From NCBI GenBank assembly GCA_035545555.1, contig DASZYD010000024.1, positions 1-29,669 of the forward strand: DNA of 29,669 nt. Reading direction: 5' to 3'. The DNA is from JANWHZ01 sp035545555 (lineage in GTDB: Bacteria; Patescibacteriota; Saccharimonadia; Saccharimonadales; UBA4665). Under the pieces are notes generated by a model that was not told the origin of the DNA, made no database searches, and saw nothing but the letters and a program-made list of their open reading frames with translations. Positions 28,901-29,669 of this stretch are shown piece by piece. A program made the position numbers and the translations under genes. The number at the start of each line of letters is the position of its first letter. Positions within the stretch are counted from its first letter, which is position 1.

Positions 28901-29669
28901 TTAGACGGCGAGCTTGCGGCGCAGGACGAAGCGGTGGAAGATAGCACCCGCGGCGGTCGCGGCGGCAAAGATGCCGAGCACGTCACCCGCACCGGTGTTG
29001 GTCAGCTGTGATGGCGGTGTCGGGGTCTTGATCGAGGCCTGACAGGCCGGGATAACTGCCGTGCTGCCGATCGGGCTGTTGATGACGACGCTGGCGGTGT
29101 CGCTGACGCCATCACCGTAGGTGTGGGTATCGGTGTTGGTGGCAACCGTCTCCGAGCTGCCGTCACCAAAGGTGAAGGTGTAGCTGGTGACCGTGGTATT
29201 GACCGGGTTGGCCATGGCCGTAAAGACATACTTGTTGGTGCTGCCTTCGGCCGGCGTGGCAGTCAGGCTGACGCAGGCGATAGACGCAGGCTGCTTCGGA
29301 ATGGCCGGGATCTTGAACTGCTTGGTGCAGTCCGGACCGCCGACGGTACCGTTTACCTTGACGGTCGAGGTGATGGTCTGGTCGGCGTTGGTCTGGGTGT
29401 AGGTGTGGTCGGTCGAAGCGGTCGTCGCGCTGGTCGCCACGTTCTTGGTGCTCTTATCGCCGAAGTCAAACAGGTAGCCGGTGATCGGGTTGTACTTCTC
29501 GGTCGCAGTGGCGACGAAGTGATAGGTGATAGTGTGCTTCTTGTCGTCAGTCGCGGTCTGGGTGGCAGTCAGGCTGGTGCAGTTCAGCTCTTTCTTCGGT
29601 TGGCTCGGGGTGACGGTTATGATGTTGAAGCAGGGGAGCCAGACGGCGAAGTCTACCATGCCGGTTGTT
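28901..29669 (-). CDS. PKD-repeat surface protein with sortase-like C-terminus, 5' end outside
   Basis: The frame is open to the window edge (an internal ATG is at 29659), so only the last 255 residues are seen. Two PKD-type beta domains are present: FDFGDKSTKN..DHTYTQTNADQTITSTVKV and FTFGDGSSET..DTHTYGDGVSDTASVVI, each preceded by a conserved CTSLTATQTA or CVSLTATPAE strand. The C-terminus has a sorting signal: LTNTGAGDVLG, a hydrophobic stretch of about 20, and RRKLAV. The motif is LTNTG where LPxTG is usual, so Pro is replaced by Thr. A surface adhesin or wall protein is likely; no enzyme motif is seen. The terminator at 28848-28885 follows. Confidence 0.75.
   Translation of the reverse strand, partial: TTGMVDFAVWLPCFNIITVTPSQPKKELNCTSLTATQTATDDKKHTITYHFVATATEKYNPITGYLFDFGDKSTKNVATSATTASTDHTYTQTNADQTITSTVKVNGTVGGPDCTKQFKIPAIPKQPASIACVSLTATPAEGSTNKYVFTAMANPVNTTVTSYTFTFGDGSSETVATNTDTHTYGDGVSDTASVVINSPIGSTAVIPACQASIKTPTPPSQLTNTGAGDVLGIFAAATAAGAIFHRFVLRRKLAV

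Overview
The window is a GC-rich, densely packed bacterial segment with standard stop usage (UGA, UAA and UAG all end genes, and no reassigned UGA is seen). The gene content suggests a Patescibacteria/CPR genome, most likely Candidatus Saccharibacteria. The grounds are a compact housekeeping set (rpmF-nusB-rnc-rpsP-KH-trmD), a membrane-anchored MurF-like ligase next to ddl and alr, and many single-pass exported proteins of unknown family. Small leaderless transcription units and a sortase-like C-terminus with an NTGAGDVLG-type signature also fit. The taxonomic call is inference from gene content, not from a database search.

Layout. 1-410: 3' end of a YbaK-type aminoacyl-tRNA deacylase. 427-865: a tRNA operon (Cys-GCA, Leu-UAA, Ala-CGC, all with encoded CCA) with promoter and terminator. 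880-3147: a single-HKD PLD-like protein, a DUF4239-like membrane protein and an exported unknown protein. 3247-4317: glucokinase. 4424-9288: an alpha/beta hydrolase, a membrane-anchored MurF-like ligase, a small unknown protein, D-Ala-D-Ala ligase and alanine racemase; the last four of the known functions form a D-Ala-D-Ala branch of peptidoglycan synthesis. 9348-10826: a second exported unknown protein. 10910-14536: a putative leucine leader peptide, leuS carrying an inserted NUDIX domain, and a histidine phosphatase. 14661-16591: rpmF, nusB, a NUDIX hydrolase and rnc. 16671-18479: rpsP, a KhpA-like KH protein, an unassigned structured small RNA with its own promoter and terminator, and trmD. 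18567-20917: an alpha/beta hydrolase-like protein, nickel superoxide dismutase with its maturation protease, and a VOC-family protein. 20930-22479 (minus): an ABC-2 exporter. 22607-23551: a membrane-anchored unknown. 23755-29669 (minus): a surface and secretion region with a CHAP-lectin-propeller hydrolase, a type IV pilin-like protein, a membrane protein with a beta-propeller, and a PKD-repeat wall-anchored protein cut by the window end.

The strongest leads are four. First, an intact NUDIX domain is spliced into the editing region of leucyl-tRNA synthetase. Second, a 13-codon reading frame with three consecutive Leu codons precedes leuS, and those codons can pair with the leuS ribosome binding site. 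Third, a three-way-junction RNA lies between khpA and trmD. Fourth, a secreted enzyme joins a CHAP peptidoglycan hydrolase to two B-lectins and a seven-bladed PLL-like propeller, which would suit an epibiont acting on a host surface. A recurring -10 box 6-9 nt upstream of start codons indicates widespread leaderless mRNAs. No CRISPR array, insertion sequence or prophage was seen. No gene-free stretch exceeds 300 bases; the longest are 17613-17831 (holding the small RNA), 26756-26992 and 23552-23754.
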